IMG/VR virus record: IMGVR_UViG_3300009509_000006
Coordinates: 34,059-98,058 of that record
Length of the DNA stretch: 64,000 nt
Strand: one strand, 5' to 3'
Source: a virus
Position numbers and translations under genes: made by a program. The notes beneath the pieces were generated by a model. That model did not search any database and had not been told where the DNA came from. It was given only the letters and a program-made list of their open reading frames with translations. Positions 41,001-49,151 of this stretch are shown here, piece by piece (the stretch's first letter is position 1; every line of letters begins with the position of its first letter).

Positions 41001-44000
41001 GGGCGCCCTCGTACTGCGCTCCGGGGGCGGCCAAGCTCATGTAGGGCTTGATCAGCGCCTCGTAGTCCTCATCCGAAAGAGCCTCGATCTTCTTGATTAC
41101 GGACGCTGCCGCATCGAAATCGAGATCAATGCTGCCGTCCCTGTGCGCCTGGTACAGTGCGGCGTAGACCGGGGGAGTAGCATTCTTCTGTTGCGCTCCA
41201 GACAGTTCGGCATCGATGCTCGTCGGCTCACCGCCCTGCACCATGAACTTGAAGGCCTGCTCCTTGTCGATCCCGACGATGCCGCCAGCCTTCGTGCGCA
41301 GGAAGTTGTCGCCCTTCGTATCATGCGAGCCCACCAGCCAGTCGAGCACGTGCTCTCGCAACAGATCGTTCCGCTGCTTCGAGGTCAGCGCCTTGATCTT
41401 CGACATCGGGACCTGGGTTCCGCCCTTGCCATAGCCAGGAGCGATCGTCCCGTTGTTCTCGATCATCGGTTGGATCGAGCCATAGCCCTGAGACGTCTGC
41501 ATCGCCTTGACGGGCACGTATCCGCCCGCGGGCATAATTGCCGCAGCCACTGCAGATACGACTTGCGCGGCCCGAGCCGCCTGCTTGGCTCCGCCACTCG
41601 CTCCAGGTTTGAACAGGTATATTCCGCCCTCGAGGTCCTCGAAGTAGCTCTTCGGCTTGATTCCCCCAAGCTCGGCCTGCGCCTCGCCAACGAACACGAG
41701 CTGGTTTCCAGACGTCGGCATATCGCTCGCGAGCGGCGGCACCGACCACTTCTTCTTTTTCTTGTTCTTCTCCTTCTCGTACTTTTCCTCCCAGTCCGCA
41801 CCAAGCGCCGCCGTCAGCAGCATCTTCTGGACCGGGGTCAGGCCGTCCGGGCCCATCACGCCCGCTTCCTTGAGTGTATCGACGACCTTCTTGTGAACCT
41901 GCTCCTGAGATAAAAGGCTCGGGTCTAGGGAAGGCGGGGCGGAAACAGCAGCCATGATAGCCGCTTCGTCGATGTCCGGGTCGGGCTTGTGGTACGGAGC
42001 GTACAGGCCCACCGCCTTGTGGGTCTGCTTCTTGAGCGTGTTGAACGTCGACGACTTGGCCAGCGAGTGCGCGGCCTTCAGGAGCTCGTAGGCCTCGTCC
42101 GCGAGCATCCCGAGGTCTTTCTCAACGGCCGACCCCGGGTATTCTTTCTTGATCCACTTGGCCTTCTGGAGCTTGTACGTCCCTGGAGGCCAGGCGTTCA
42201 CCATCTTTGCCAGGGCTTTCATGGCACCGTAGTGCACGGGCCAGATCTTCGGTCCGTACTGACTGCCCGGGAACGACCCTCCCTGCCCGAAGTATGTAAG
42301 TCCCCACGTTTCGCCGGAAGCCTTGAAGCTCTTGACCGCATTGAAAAACTTCTTGAATGCGGCAGAGCCCATTTTATTGACGTCGATCTCAGTCCATGGG
42401 GCCTCTGGCACTGTTGTCTCTGGAGCTTCCGTATCGAAGAAGCCGAGGAACTCGTCGATCTTGCCGTCCGCGAGGTCGCCCATGGCACCGACGAACTCGT
42501 CCTCGGACATCCCGAAGTGCTCGCCCACATCGGTCATATCGGCAGTGATGCCGAGCTCGGTGACAGCGTGAGCGAACTGGAGCGCCTTGTACTTCGCCTT
42601 CCAATCGTTTCCGGCGAGCTTGACGACGGCCTTCCCGAACGGCGTCTCCATGTCCACCGCGCTGATACCACCGATCGAATCGAGAGCGTCGCCGAAGTGC
42701 CCATACTTTGACGGGAACATGCCCAGCACTTCGCTCTTCTTCTTCGTCAGGTTGCCGAGCAGCGCCGCAACATCGGGCTCGGGCTCGAGCTCGGTAGCGA
42801 GCTCTTCGGGCTCTGGCTCAGGTGGCGGCGGAGGCGGAGGCGGGGTCTCGGCGTCCACGGGGGCAGCAGTCCCGATGCCATGGTTGAAATACGTGTAGAA
42901 CTGCTTCAGCGCCTCTTCCTTCGCTTCCCCTGGCGCTGCCGTCTTGACCTTGTTGGCGTGGAAGAATGCCAGCACGGTTCCTTGGTAGCTATTGAATCCG
43001 AACGCCTCCTTCAACTTGTTCAGAGTCGGCTCGCTATCCTCTGCGCTACCCTCCGGGTCAATATTGTGCAGGGCATAGGCGGCGAACTGGAGCGCCTTGG
43101 CCTTCTTCTTCCAGTCCGTCCCATGCTTTTCCTTGAACGTGCTCTGTGCTCCGGGGGACAACGTGTCGAGCCCGGCCTCGTAGACCGAATTCGCGAGCAC
43201 GCCGAGCGCCTTCGGGTGTGGCGGGAATCCGTTCAGGGCCTCGGCAGTCTGATTCGACGACATGGTGGGGAAGGCCGGCGCGGGCGGCACCGGGTCCTCA
43301 ACGGGCTCGGACACGAAGTCGAAGTCTTCCCACTCCTCCTCGGGCTCCGGCTCCGGGGGCGCAAGACCAGTCGCCTGGTGGTAGGCATCGTACATATCGT
43401 CGAGGGCATCCGCCTTCATGCCCTCGGGCTCGCCACCAAGGGTGCCCGCGATCGCCGCGAACTTCACGAAGTCGACCTCGTCGACACCCCCCATGCCCGC
43501 AGCATTCTGTGCCTTCACCCAGTTCTCACCAGAATCGTCGGGGAGCCCCGGCCCGCCCATGTTGTGGATGACCACGGCAGCCGCCGCCATAGCGTCCGCT
43601 TTCGTCATCCAGTCCGGGCCAATCGAGTTCGCGAGTGCGGTAGCAACAGGCGCCGGGAGATTCTCCGGGCCGCCGTTCGTCACGACAGCCACGCCGAGAC
43701 TCTTGTCCGGCTCGGGGTATCCCGCGAGAGCTGCCTTCGCCTGGTTTGCCGAGATCCCGTAGGGGGCCACGGGCTGATCGAACGGGTCGGGTTCGGGCTC
43801 CGGCTCGGGCTCCGGCTCGGGCTCCGGGGGCGGCGGCGCGGGAGTGGGCTCAGGCTCGGGCTCCGGCTCGGGCGGGGCGGGCTCTGGTTCTGGCTCGGGC
43901 TCTGGGGGAGACGGGGGTGGCGGGGGCTCCGGCGCCACGAGGGCAGCCGGAGTCGCCTTGGCGTACTGGTCCGCCCAGTCGTCGCCATAGTGCGCTTTCA

Positions 44001-44427
44001 TAGTGCCCGCGATCTTGTCGTCGCCCTGGAGCTCACCGAGATTCATGCCCTCGAGCTCCATGATCTTCTTCATGATCTCGATCGTGGGCATCTTGCCGGC
44101 CTTCTTCATCGCAGCCAGCTGCTTGCCGATCGTGCCTGGGTGGTCCTTCTGGATCTCGACGTCTGCCGGGATGTCCGTGACGTCCTTGTGTCCCGACTTG
44201 AGCGTGCCGATCACCTTCGCCGCCGCTGCGCTTCCCTCCGGCGGATCCATCAGCATCGGGAAGACCGTCTGAATCTTCCAGTGGGGAAACATGTTCGGCT
44301 GCGGCTTCTTCGGATCCTTCTTCTGCGGCGTCCACGTGTACACGAGGAGCGGCGTCATCTTGTAGAACGAGGCTTCGCACAGCGCGCTCAGCGGGACGAG
44401 AGAACCGTGCTTCTTCGGGCCAGGCAT
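38056..44427 (-). CDS. Giant multidomain protein with two kinase-like domains
   Basis: 2123 residues from ATG 44427 (GGAGG five bases upstream; the longer in-frame start at 44487 lacks one). Layout: basic N-terminal domain 1-160; Pro/Glu linker 165-215; three helical repeats at about 224-355, 393-520 and 565-668, each with a (D/G)W-x-x-K-x-x-A motif; helical domain 690-815. Kinase-like domain 1 is about 905-1165 (K940, H1035-D1036, N1041, D1054). Kinase-like domain 2 is about 1205-1480 (K1237, H1325-D1326, N1331, D1344). The D-N-D spacing is identical in both and matches the HipA / PI4-kinase / actin-fragmin-kinase type loop. A C-terminal domain, about 1922-2105, has LQGTGG and VPIEEFVVY, loosely like ADP-ribosyltransferases. 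Substrate unknown; possibly a virion-carried effector. Confidence 0.75.
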   Translation of the reverse strand: MPGPKKHGSLVPLSALCEASFYKMTPLLVYTWTPQKKDPKKPQPNMFPHWKIQTVFPMLMDPPEGSAAAAKVIGTLKSGHKDVTDIPADVEIQKDHPGTIGKQLAAMKKAGKMPTIEIMKKIMELEGMNLGELQGDDKIAGTMKAHYGDDWADQYAKATPAALVAPEPPPPPSPPEPEPEPEPAPPEPEPEPEPTPAPPPPEPEPEPEPEPEPDPFDQPVAPYGISANQAKAALAGYPEPDKSLGVAVVTNGGPENLPAPVATALANSIGPDWMTKADAMAAAAVVIHNMGGPGLPDDSGENWVKAQNAAGMGGVDEVDFVKFAAIAGTLGGEPEGMKADALDDMYDAYHQATGLAPPEPEPEEEWEDFDFVSEPVEDPVPPAPAFPTMSSNQTAEALNGFPPHPKALGVLANSVYEAGLDTLSPGAQSTFKEKHGTDWKKKAKALQFAAYALHNIDPEGSAEDSEPTLNKLKEAFGFNSYQGTVLAFFHANKVKTAAPGEAKEEALKQFYTYFNHGIGTAAPVDAETPPPPPPPPEPEPEELATELEPEPDVAALLGNLTKKKSEVLGMFPSKYGHFGDALDSIGGISAVDMETPFGKAVVKLAGNDWKAKYKALQFAHAVTELGITADMTDVGEHFGMSEDEFVGAMGDLADGKIDEFLGFFDTEAPETTVPEAPWTEIDVNKMGSAAFKKFFNAVKSFKASGETWGLTYFGQGGSFPGSQYGPKIWPVHYGAMKALAKMVNAWPPGTYKLQKAKWIKKEYPGSAVEKDLGMLADEAYELLKAAHSLAKSSTFNTLKKQTHKAVGLYAPYHKPDPDIDEAAIMAAVSAPPSLDPSLLSQEQVHKKVVDTLKEAGVMGPDGLTPVQKMLLTAALGADWEEKYEKEKNKKKKKWSVPPLASDMPTSGNQLVFVGEAQAELGGIKPKSYFEDLEGGIYLFKPGASGGAKQAARAAQVVSAVAAAIMPAGGYVPVKAMQTSQGYGSIQPMIENNGTIAPGYGKGGTQVPMSKIKALTSKQRNDLLREHVLDWLVGSHDTKGDNFLRTKAGGIVGIDKEQAFKFMVQGGEPTSIDAELSGAQQKNATPPVYAALYQAHRDGSIDLDFDAAASVIKKIEALSDEDYEALIKPYMSLAAPGAQYEGALQKALQRKQNIRADFEKFFTTVQNAAGVEGPFKFEAPPAPKKKKPIPEIATVPKLEDLAKLPSSHKIEGKTAGALAGAGAKAFYKGPDGQIYLYKSAKEKFGAMANKPFAAAAQQSFSVMARKVDPDAIPVRHVTLPNGEPGTLQPWLSGSKTLGGVSPSSLTEDQQLNVAEEHVMDWMMSQHDSYAGNLMMLSNGKIVGIDKEQGWRFMDYKGTKSSLTDYLGWKKKGGHWKMFDPSSGPNAANGAPPYYNSFWDAWTNGNINFDPKKLEARINAIDAIPMKEYQSQCMAYANTVPEMQGKANKKRRDAFLSACVTRKANLKADMEAFLTQAYNKRHFGNPFAKKGKFTFAGGWESTAAPETAEPPLPPPTPAPSAVPMTIDSNVSALFAQTGGKFTEIKAQFAQPGDIPGKAMLKVPSGSMSLGDLQKILDDSGVPYEGPVAGSAYNMVKVKIADMTPGATEVGHIDTSKIKLKMPNPDYNVTPPAPPPSVTTGSSYPKPEPGKGIKLPTLASWDDLEQEANIDDLENLEGLDYTPKGYGFYSDGGDVEGMASRCRKIVDTNGNTYYHFNFKLRKEVWQGLSSNQNGSFQWPVADYDENTGTYKEKAGFVQAKECGRSSKVATEGPKWSDQGSQVYLSTKKSRWSLMGMVNAKIRPKPGETPGQALRRCLEKVKPGLSDTVFRPPTQKEERMMKARRLLWCIDPDSVTNPTKYPHGHPKAGQYKYRMSDADLNDYNKVKARLAELGYSQKDIDDIKVVKTDEHVTHVQEGRWKKLAGGNLRFFTSVSGNPLGPLGVMLQGTGGINERLGLGMTETYGISPQSDIDSGSADGILLTPFAQAGTAPGKELFSGTWQPSAYAQVFTPDVADRLDLYGYPCDSFGHCDEGSSFDTRDSVDKLAESQNVTHKNKMEWSFRKGVSIQRLARIVCGSPAARTNLLQLCAQRGLTEYNGVPIEEFVVYKPNIKAQEVYEDFIKPLVT

Positions 44428-44457
44428 GGACACCTCCGACGCTTGCAATCCTCGTAG

Positions 44458-44487
44458 AGAATGGCGTTTCCACGGGATCCGTGTCAA
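44458..44487 (-). promoter_or_regulatory. Candidate promoter for the giant kinase-like gene
   Basis: A perfect TTGACA (44487-44482), 18-bp spacer, then CATTCT (44463-44458), a weak -10. The leader to ATG 44427 would be about 25 nt and contains a good GGAGGT site. It lies in the 93-bp divergent gap shared with the plus-strand epimerase gene. Confidence 0.45.
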
Positions 44488-44520
44488 CCTCTACCCCGGT
44501 CCTTAGAGAAGGAGACGAAG

Positions 44521-45465
44521 ATGGACAGAATCCTTGTTGTGGGCGGCGCTGGCTACATCGGCGGCGCCGTCACCGATCTGCTGCTCGCAAACCATCTCGA
44601 GTTTCGGGTGCTCGACACCCTCCTCTACGAGGAGGTCTATCGCAAACCGGTAGCGTTCTACAATGTCGACGTCCGGGATCACGCGGCGCTCCTGCAGCAT
44701 CTGCCCTGGGCAGACATCGTGATCTGGCTCGCCGCCTTGGTAGGTGACGGCGCCTGTGCCATTCATCCGGGTATCACGAAGGCAATCAACCAGGATTCCG
44801 TGCAGTTCCTTGCGGACAACTTCGATGGCCGGATCGTATTCCCGTCTACCGCCAGCGTGTACGGTGTCCAGGACGACTTCGTAGACGAGAGCTCGCCGAC
44901 GAACCCCCTGTCGGTCTACGCCGAGACCAAGCTCGAGTGCGAGCGAATACTCGCCCGGAAAGACGCACTGATTCTGCGACTCGGGACGCTGTTCGGACTC
45001 GGGGACCTGTTCTCACGTATTCGCCTGGACCTCGTCGTCAACACAATGAGTGTGAAAGCGCAACTGCATGGGGCGCTCCAGGTGTTCGGGGGCCGGCAAT
45101 ACAGACCTGTCCTCCATGTCCGAGACGCCGCCCTCGCCATGTTTGCCTGTATGAACACCGGGTACTCTGGTGTGTTCGATCTGGTGCACGAGAACGTTCG
45201 GATCGGAGAGCTCGGACGGCGGATCGCGAAAGCAATCCCGGGAACGCGAGTCGAAGTCATCCCATGGGACAAAGCCGATACGCGCTCCTACCGGGTTCGT
45301 GGCGAGAAGGCCAAGGCGTTGCCTTTCAATTCCAGTCTGGGCATCGAGGTTGGTATCCAGGAGCTATCGGGCTTGGTGAGCTATGGGAGACTGCCGGACC
45401 CAGACAACCCGCGCTTCACGAACCAGCGCTACCTCTCGGCGTTCAACGACCGTTTGCAGCGGTGA
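44521..45465 (+). CDS. NAD-dependent epimerase/dehydratase (extended SDR)
   Basis: 314 residues from ATG 44521 with GAAGGAG upstream; the only convincing plus-strand gene. It has the Rossmann motif VVGGAGYIGG at residues 6-15, acidic D64-type segment VDVRDHAALL, STASVYG (about 108-114) and the catalytic pair YAETK (Y-x-x-x-K, about 131-135), all diagnostic of extended SDR sugar-nucleotide enzymes such as GalE and RmlB relatives. The substrate cannot be set from sequence; 4-epimerisation or 4,6-dehydration of an NDP-sugar is likely. Its 3' end overlaps the RmlD-like gene tail to tail by 23 bases. Confidence 0.85.
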   Translation: MDRILVVGGAGYIGGAVTDLLLANHLEFRVLDTLLYEEVYRKPVAFYNVDVRDHAALLQHLPWADIVIWLAALVGDGACAIHPGITKAINQDSVQFLADNFDGRIVFPSTASVYGVQDDFVDESSPTNPLSVYAETKLECERILARKDALILRLGTLFGLGDLFSRIRLDLVVNTMSVKAQLHGALQVFGGRQYRPVLHVRDAALAMFACMNTGYSGVFDLVHENVRIGELGRRIAKAIPGTRVEVIPWDKADTRSYRVRGEKAKALPFNSSLGIEVGIQELSGLVSYGRLPDPDNPRFTNQRYLSAFNDRLQR

Positions 45466-46333
45466 ACGCAGCGAGCTCCTCGAGCATCTCCAGGATCGTT
45501 GGCGGCTCCGAGTAGCCGGCTGCGAGCCATAGCGCTTCGTTCACGTCGGGACGCTCCGTACTCAGGATCCGGGATACCGGCTTTCCAGAGGGCTTCGGCG
45601 TGATCTCGATCTCGTGGTCGAAGGAGTGAGCAATGCGCGCCAGGAGCTCGTACTTGTCGACCTCGTCGGCGGGGACGATGTGCTGCCTTCGGGGCAGCGT
45701 CGTGATGCCCGACCGGATGATCCCGACACAGATCTTCGCGAACTGGAGCGTGGTCATCCCGTTCCACAGGTGATCCGTGAAGCCGAAGGCCTTCTCCTGC
45801 GACAGCAGCCACTCAAGCAAGAAGTGCTTTCGCCCTCTCTCCGGTCCGATTACAGAGGTGCGGAGATGCGAGACACTTGGCAGATTGACTTCGCCGAGGC
45901 TCTTCGTCTTTCCGTAGACATCGGGCGCGTCGTGCGGCGTACTCTCCGGGATCTCTTCGCAGTGGTTGCCGAATACGCAGTCCGTCGCGATCTGGAGGAT
46001 GTGCGTACCGGTCTTGCACGCCGCGTCCGCGAGCAGGTGTGGGAAGACCACGTTGACGTGATTCGCGACGAACACATCCTTTGCCGATTCCTCCTGGATG
46101 TGCGGCTTCGTGATACCGATCGCGTTGATTGCCCACTTGTGCCCCTGGAGGATCTCGTGGACAGCATCTGGGTTGAAAGCGTCGAACAGCTGCCACGACA
46201 CGCCCGGCGTCGGGGGCGGCGGGCATCGCTTCATGTCGCGGAATGTCGCGAGCACCTGGTAGTCGGCCTGGCGCAGGATCTCGACGCACATCGAGCCAAG
46301 CATGCCGGTTCCGCCAAACACTACAACAGCCAT
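45443..46333 (-). CDS. RmlD-like dTDP-4-dehydrorhamnose reductase (SDR)
   Basis: 296 residues. VVVFGGTGMLGSM at 3-15 is the NADPH-binding motif; AINAIGITKP (about 68-77), QIATDCVFG (about 113-121) and VYGKTKSLGE (Y-x-x-x-K, about 138-147) are SDR active-site blocks typical of RmlD-type reductases. RmlD makes dTDP-rhamnose from the 4-keto sugar. It follows a cupin epimerase gene, which supports a deoxysugar pathway. No separate RmlA homologue is in the window, so the phage probably draws on host precursors. Confidence 0.75.
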   Translation of the reverse strand: MAVVVFGGTGMLGSMCVEILRQADYQVLATFRDMKRCPPPPTPGVSWQLFDAFNPDAVHEILQGHKWAINAIGITKPHIQEESAKDVFVANHVNVVFPHLLADAACKTGTHILQIATDCVFGNHCEEIPESTPHDAPDVYGKTKSLGEVNLPSVSHLRTSVIGPERGRKHFLLEWLLSQEKAFGFTDHLWNGMTTLQFAKICVGIIRSGITTLPRRQHIVPADEVDKYELLARIAHSFDHEIEITPKPSGKPVSRILSTERPDVNEALWLAAGYSEPPTILEMLEELAAFTAANGR

Positions 46334-46334
46334 G

Positions 46335-46817
46335 TCATCGCTCCTCGATGTGCCAGGGATCCCAGAAGTCGAACGGGAGCCTGTAGTCGTCCTGCTTTGA
46401 TTCCTCGAGCGTCGCCGTCGAGAAGAACATGAGGCGGCAGTCGGGGGTCAGCGTCCTGAAGCCGTTCGCGTAGCCAGCCGGAATGCGCAAGACCGAGGGC
46501 TTCATGTCCGAAAGCACGAAACGCTCGGGGTCGACGTCCTGCATCTCCATCTGCTTCATGGGATCGACGTCGTCAATATGGTTCCACGTGAAGTCCAGGA
46601 TCGGAACGATGGCGATCAGCGCAGACCCGCACACGGCGATCACGTACTTGGTCTCGTGGCGGTGGGCATGCCAGGCCCGGATGAAGCCTTGCCGATGATT
46701 CGCCACCATGTAGAAGCGGCGAACCCCGGCGTCGAATGGATCGAAGTCGTTCACGTACCAGAGCGGGCCGCGGTCATCCACGTGCAGCCCGCCCGGTCGG
46801 TTCAAGAGTTGGGGCAT
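46335..46817 (-). CDS. RmlC-like cupin sugar epimerase/isomerase
   Basis: 160 residues. RAWHAHRHETKYVIAVCGSA (about 48-67) and SVLRIPAGYANGFRTL (about 108-123) are the two cupin/RmlC strand motifs. The first carries the His-x-His pair, and the second the P-x-G-x-x-x-G-F turn used for the active site. RmlC-type enzymes do 3,5-epimerisation of dTDP-4-keto-6-deoxyglucose; related WxcM/FdtA-type proteins isomerise. The overlap with the glycosyltransferase gene (16 bases) and the RmlD-like gene two bases downstream show one expression unit. Confidence 0.75.
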   Translation of the reverse strand: MPQLLNRPGGLHVDDRGPLWYVNDFDPFDAGVRRFYMVANHRQGFIRAWHAHRHETKYVIAVCGSALIAIVPILDFTWNHIDDVDPMKQMEMQDVDPERFVLSDMKPSVLRIPAGYANGFRTLTPDCRLMFFSTATLEESKQDDYRLPFDFWDPWHIEER

Positions 46818-48268
46818 GAGTCTCCGTCTCCTCTCTGCTTTCGCATTCTCAGCTCAGGTCCATCGCAGGTGTCTCTGAATCCGCGAAGGCGAGCTGACGC
46901 AATGAAGTCGTTCCGCGAGCGTCCACGATAGGAATGCTTGCGGATCGACAAGGGCGTGTCCGGGTACTTTTTCAGCCAGGCCTCGAACTCAGACAGCGTG
47001 AACTCGTCCGGGTCGCCAGCGCGCTCCAGGGTCGAGTCCACGATCTCGATCACGCTCGGATCGGGGTCTGGCCGGTGGTCCGCCTCGGCCTGCCGGATCA
47101 GCGCAGCCAGACCATCCGCGAACGCATCGGGCTCCCATTTCGCCCGGACCTTCCTGGAGGCCTCCTCGAGCTTCTCCTGCACGTCGTCGTCCCAGTAGTG
47201 GTCGGCAAGCCACGCGAGCAGCCCTCGGAGCTCGTCCTGCGTGTCGAAGCGGAAGGGGTAGTCAGGCAAGAGGTCGTCCCATACGGGAACGCGCGGGATC
47301 GCGAGCGCGACGCGCATGTACGCCATCTCTCTCGGGACCGCCATCGGGCCTCCCTGCTCGATCAGGAAGGCGCTGAGGTGCGCTTGCCAGGCCTTCTTGT
47401 AGAACAGCTGTTGGGGGCACGGGCACAAGAGCTCGTAAGGCATGGACCCGGCTTGCAGGCGCTTGATCGTTTCCTTCACGGGAGCACCATACGCCGACTT
47501 GGAGGGCGAAGTGATCACGAGCTCGACAGGTCGCCCGGTCATGTACAGGATCTCGGCCTCGCGCAGGATCTCGCCTGGATGATAGTGCGACGCCAGCCTG
47601 GACCCGAAGTGGAAGATGATCTTGTCGCGCGGCTTGGGCTTCCGGTTGGCGTCAATGCGCCCGAAGTCGAGCGCCGCGGGGCCCACCATGTACGGTCGCT
47701 CCAGGAAGAGCTTCAGGGCTCTACCGGAGGCGTACTTGCGAACCACCTTGGCGCAGAAGTCGCGGTCGTATTCCGAAAGGAAGACGTTGTAGCCGAAAAG
47801 CCACCCGATGACCTGGGCGGCCTCGAGCTCCTTCGTGCACTGGTGCCTGCCCTCCTGCGAGATCGGGTACTGCATGATGTTGATCACGGGCGAGGGGGCC
47901 TTCCAGTTGCGCACGTTCGAGTTCAGGAGGGTGTGGGCCCAGAGCGAGATGTAGTGCTTGTCGCAGATCAGCACGTCGAAGTGGTGCGTGCCGAATATCT
48001 TGTGGAACATCCTGATGTAGATGTCTGGCAGGTAGGTGACCTCCTCGGACTGCATCGGGAGGGCCGGCACTCGGAACACATGAATGCGGGGGTGCTCCAG
48101 GTACTCGTGGGCATCGCCGATGTCGAAGGGATCCTCGGGCAGCGGGTAGTAGAGGTACATGTCGGGGTTCCGGTCCACCATGGTACGCAGAAGCGTCTTC
48201 ATGTTGTTGTAGACCGAGCATCCCTCGACGTTCTTGTTCGTGAAGAATGGGACGTAGAGGAGTCGCAT
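46802..48268 (-). CDS. Glycosyltransferase, GT-B-like
   Basis: 488 residues. N-terminal domain: LLYVPFFTNKNVEGCSVYNN, HHFDVLICDKHYISLWAHTL, INIMQYPISQEG. C-terminal domain: KIIFHFGSRLASHYHPGEIL, ELVITSPSK, then AFLIEQGGPMAVPREMAYMR (about 335-354), which sits where GT-B enzymes keep the nucleotide-sugar binding E-x7-E-like site. A C-terminal helical extension (about 405-488) is unusual. The start overlaps the ParB-like gene stop as TGATG. It probably uses the sugar made by the adjacent Rml-like enzymes, on DNA, a virion protein or a host glycan; which one is not visible. Confidence 0.65.
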   Translation of the reverse strand: MRLLYVPFFTNKNVEGCSVYNNMKTLLRTMVDRNPDMYLYYPLPEDPFDIGDAHEYLEHPRIHVFRVPALPMQSEEVTYLPDIYIRMFHKIFGTHHFDVLICDKHYISLWAHTLLNSNVRNWKAPSPVINIMQYPISQEGRHQCTKELEAAQVIGWLFGYNVFLSEYDRDFCAKVVRKYASGRALKLFLERPYMVGPAALDFGRIDANRKPKPRDKIIFHFGSRLASHYHPGEILREAEILYMTGRPVELVITSPSKSAYGAPVKETIKRLQAGSMPYELLCPCPQQLFYKKAWQAHLSAFLIEQGGPMAVPREMAYMRVALAIPRVPVWDDLLPDYPFRFDTQDELRGLLAWLADHYWDDDVQEKLEEASRKVRAKWEPDAFADGLAALIRQAEADHRPDPDPSVIEIVDSTLERAGDPDEFTLSEFEAWLKKYPDTPLSIRKHSYRGRSRNDFIASARLRGFRDTCDGPELRMRKQRGDGDSCPNS

Positions 48269-49089
48269 CAGAAGTCCACGTCGTCGTCTTTCCTGGCCTC
48301 GGCGAGCTTCTGCTCCAGCTCTTTGGCGCAGCGTTTCACGATCGGCGCCATCACCTCGTTGATGTCCTTGCCAGCGACCCGGCAGTAGTCCATCACTTGC
48401 GTCATCGCCCGCTTCATCTTGCGGTCCATCGAGACGTAGATGTGCTCGAACTTTCCGAAGGTGAAGATCATGAACGAGAGCTGCACGGTGTCGCCGTACT
48501 TGTCGAACATCTCCCGGATGATCCTGTCGAGGTCTTCGACCGTGCGGGCGTCTTTCGCAGCGGCATCGAATTCATCGTGCATGCTTTTCGGCAAGGCCTC
48601 CTTCATGCCCTCCTTGACACCGGCGACGAGCTTGTTGAAAGCATGCTTGTCTGTGAAAGCGAAGAGGTCCTGCAACGGCTCCTTGCCGTACTTGCCGGCC
48701 ATCTCCTCGTAGAGCCTGATGAATTTCTCGCCGTCGATCTTGCCGCTCAAGACGTTGAGACGCACTGTGATGAACTTCTGCTTGTCCTCGTCCCAGGCGC
48801 CGTCCGGATCCTGCACGATCAGACAGGGGATCTCCTCGTAGCCGAGGGACTGGGCTGCGCGCCAGCGGTGCTCACCACCAATGATTCGGTACTTCGCCCC
48901 GAACTCACTCTCGTCCTCGTCCTCGATCTCGATCACGGTGATCGCGTTGATGAAGCCTTCTGCGGCGATCTCGTCAACCAGGCGCTCGAAGGTCTCCGGC
49001 TCCATGTGCTGCGGGTTCCACTTGTTCGGAACGAGCGAGTCGATCGGGAGGTAGCGGAGATCGTGTTGTTCGTTGTCCATGTCCATCAT
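48268..49089 (-). CDS. ParB/Srx-domain protein
   Basis: 273 residues from ATG 49089 (a TTG at 49104 is possible). The ParB-type N-terminal domain is clear: YLPIDSLVPNKWNPQHMEPE, TFERLVDEIAAEGFINAITV, and the nucleotide motif YRIIGGEHRWRAAQSLGYEE (about 68-87), which in ParB binds CTP and in relatives acts as nuclease or phosphotransferase. The rest is helical with a heavily charged end (EQKLAEARKDDDVDF). No HTH partner or ParA was found, so partitioning is unlikely; a role in DNA modification or gene control fits better. Confidence 0.75.
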   Translation of the reverse strand: MMDMDNEQHDLRYLPIDSLVPNKWNPQHMEPETFERLVDEIAAEGFINAITVIEIEDEDESEFGAKYRIIGGEHRWRAAQSLGYEEIPCLIVQDPDGAWDEDKQKFITVRLNVLSGKIDGEKFIRLYEEMAGKYGKEPLQDLFAFTDKHAFNKLVAGVKEGMKEALPKSMHDEFDAAAKDARTVEDLDRIIREMFDKYGDTVQLSFMIFTFGKFEHIYVSMDRKMKRAMTQVMDYCRVAGKDINEVMAPIVKRCAKELEQKLAEARKDDDVDF

Positions 49090-49109
49090 GACGATGGCCC
49101 CCAAGTACG

Positions 49110-49131
49110 AAAGCCGGAGTCGAGCCCCGGC
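49110..49131 (-). terminator. Possible terminator upstream of the ParB-like gene
   Basis: On the minus strand GCCGGGG-CTCGA-CTCCGGC (49131-49113) forms a 7-bp stem with one G-T pair, followed by TTTCGTACTT. The T-run is short, so termination may be partial. Confidence 0.5.
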
Positions 49132-49151
49132 GCGGTCACAGTAGAGTTCGC

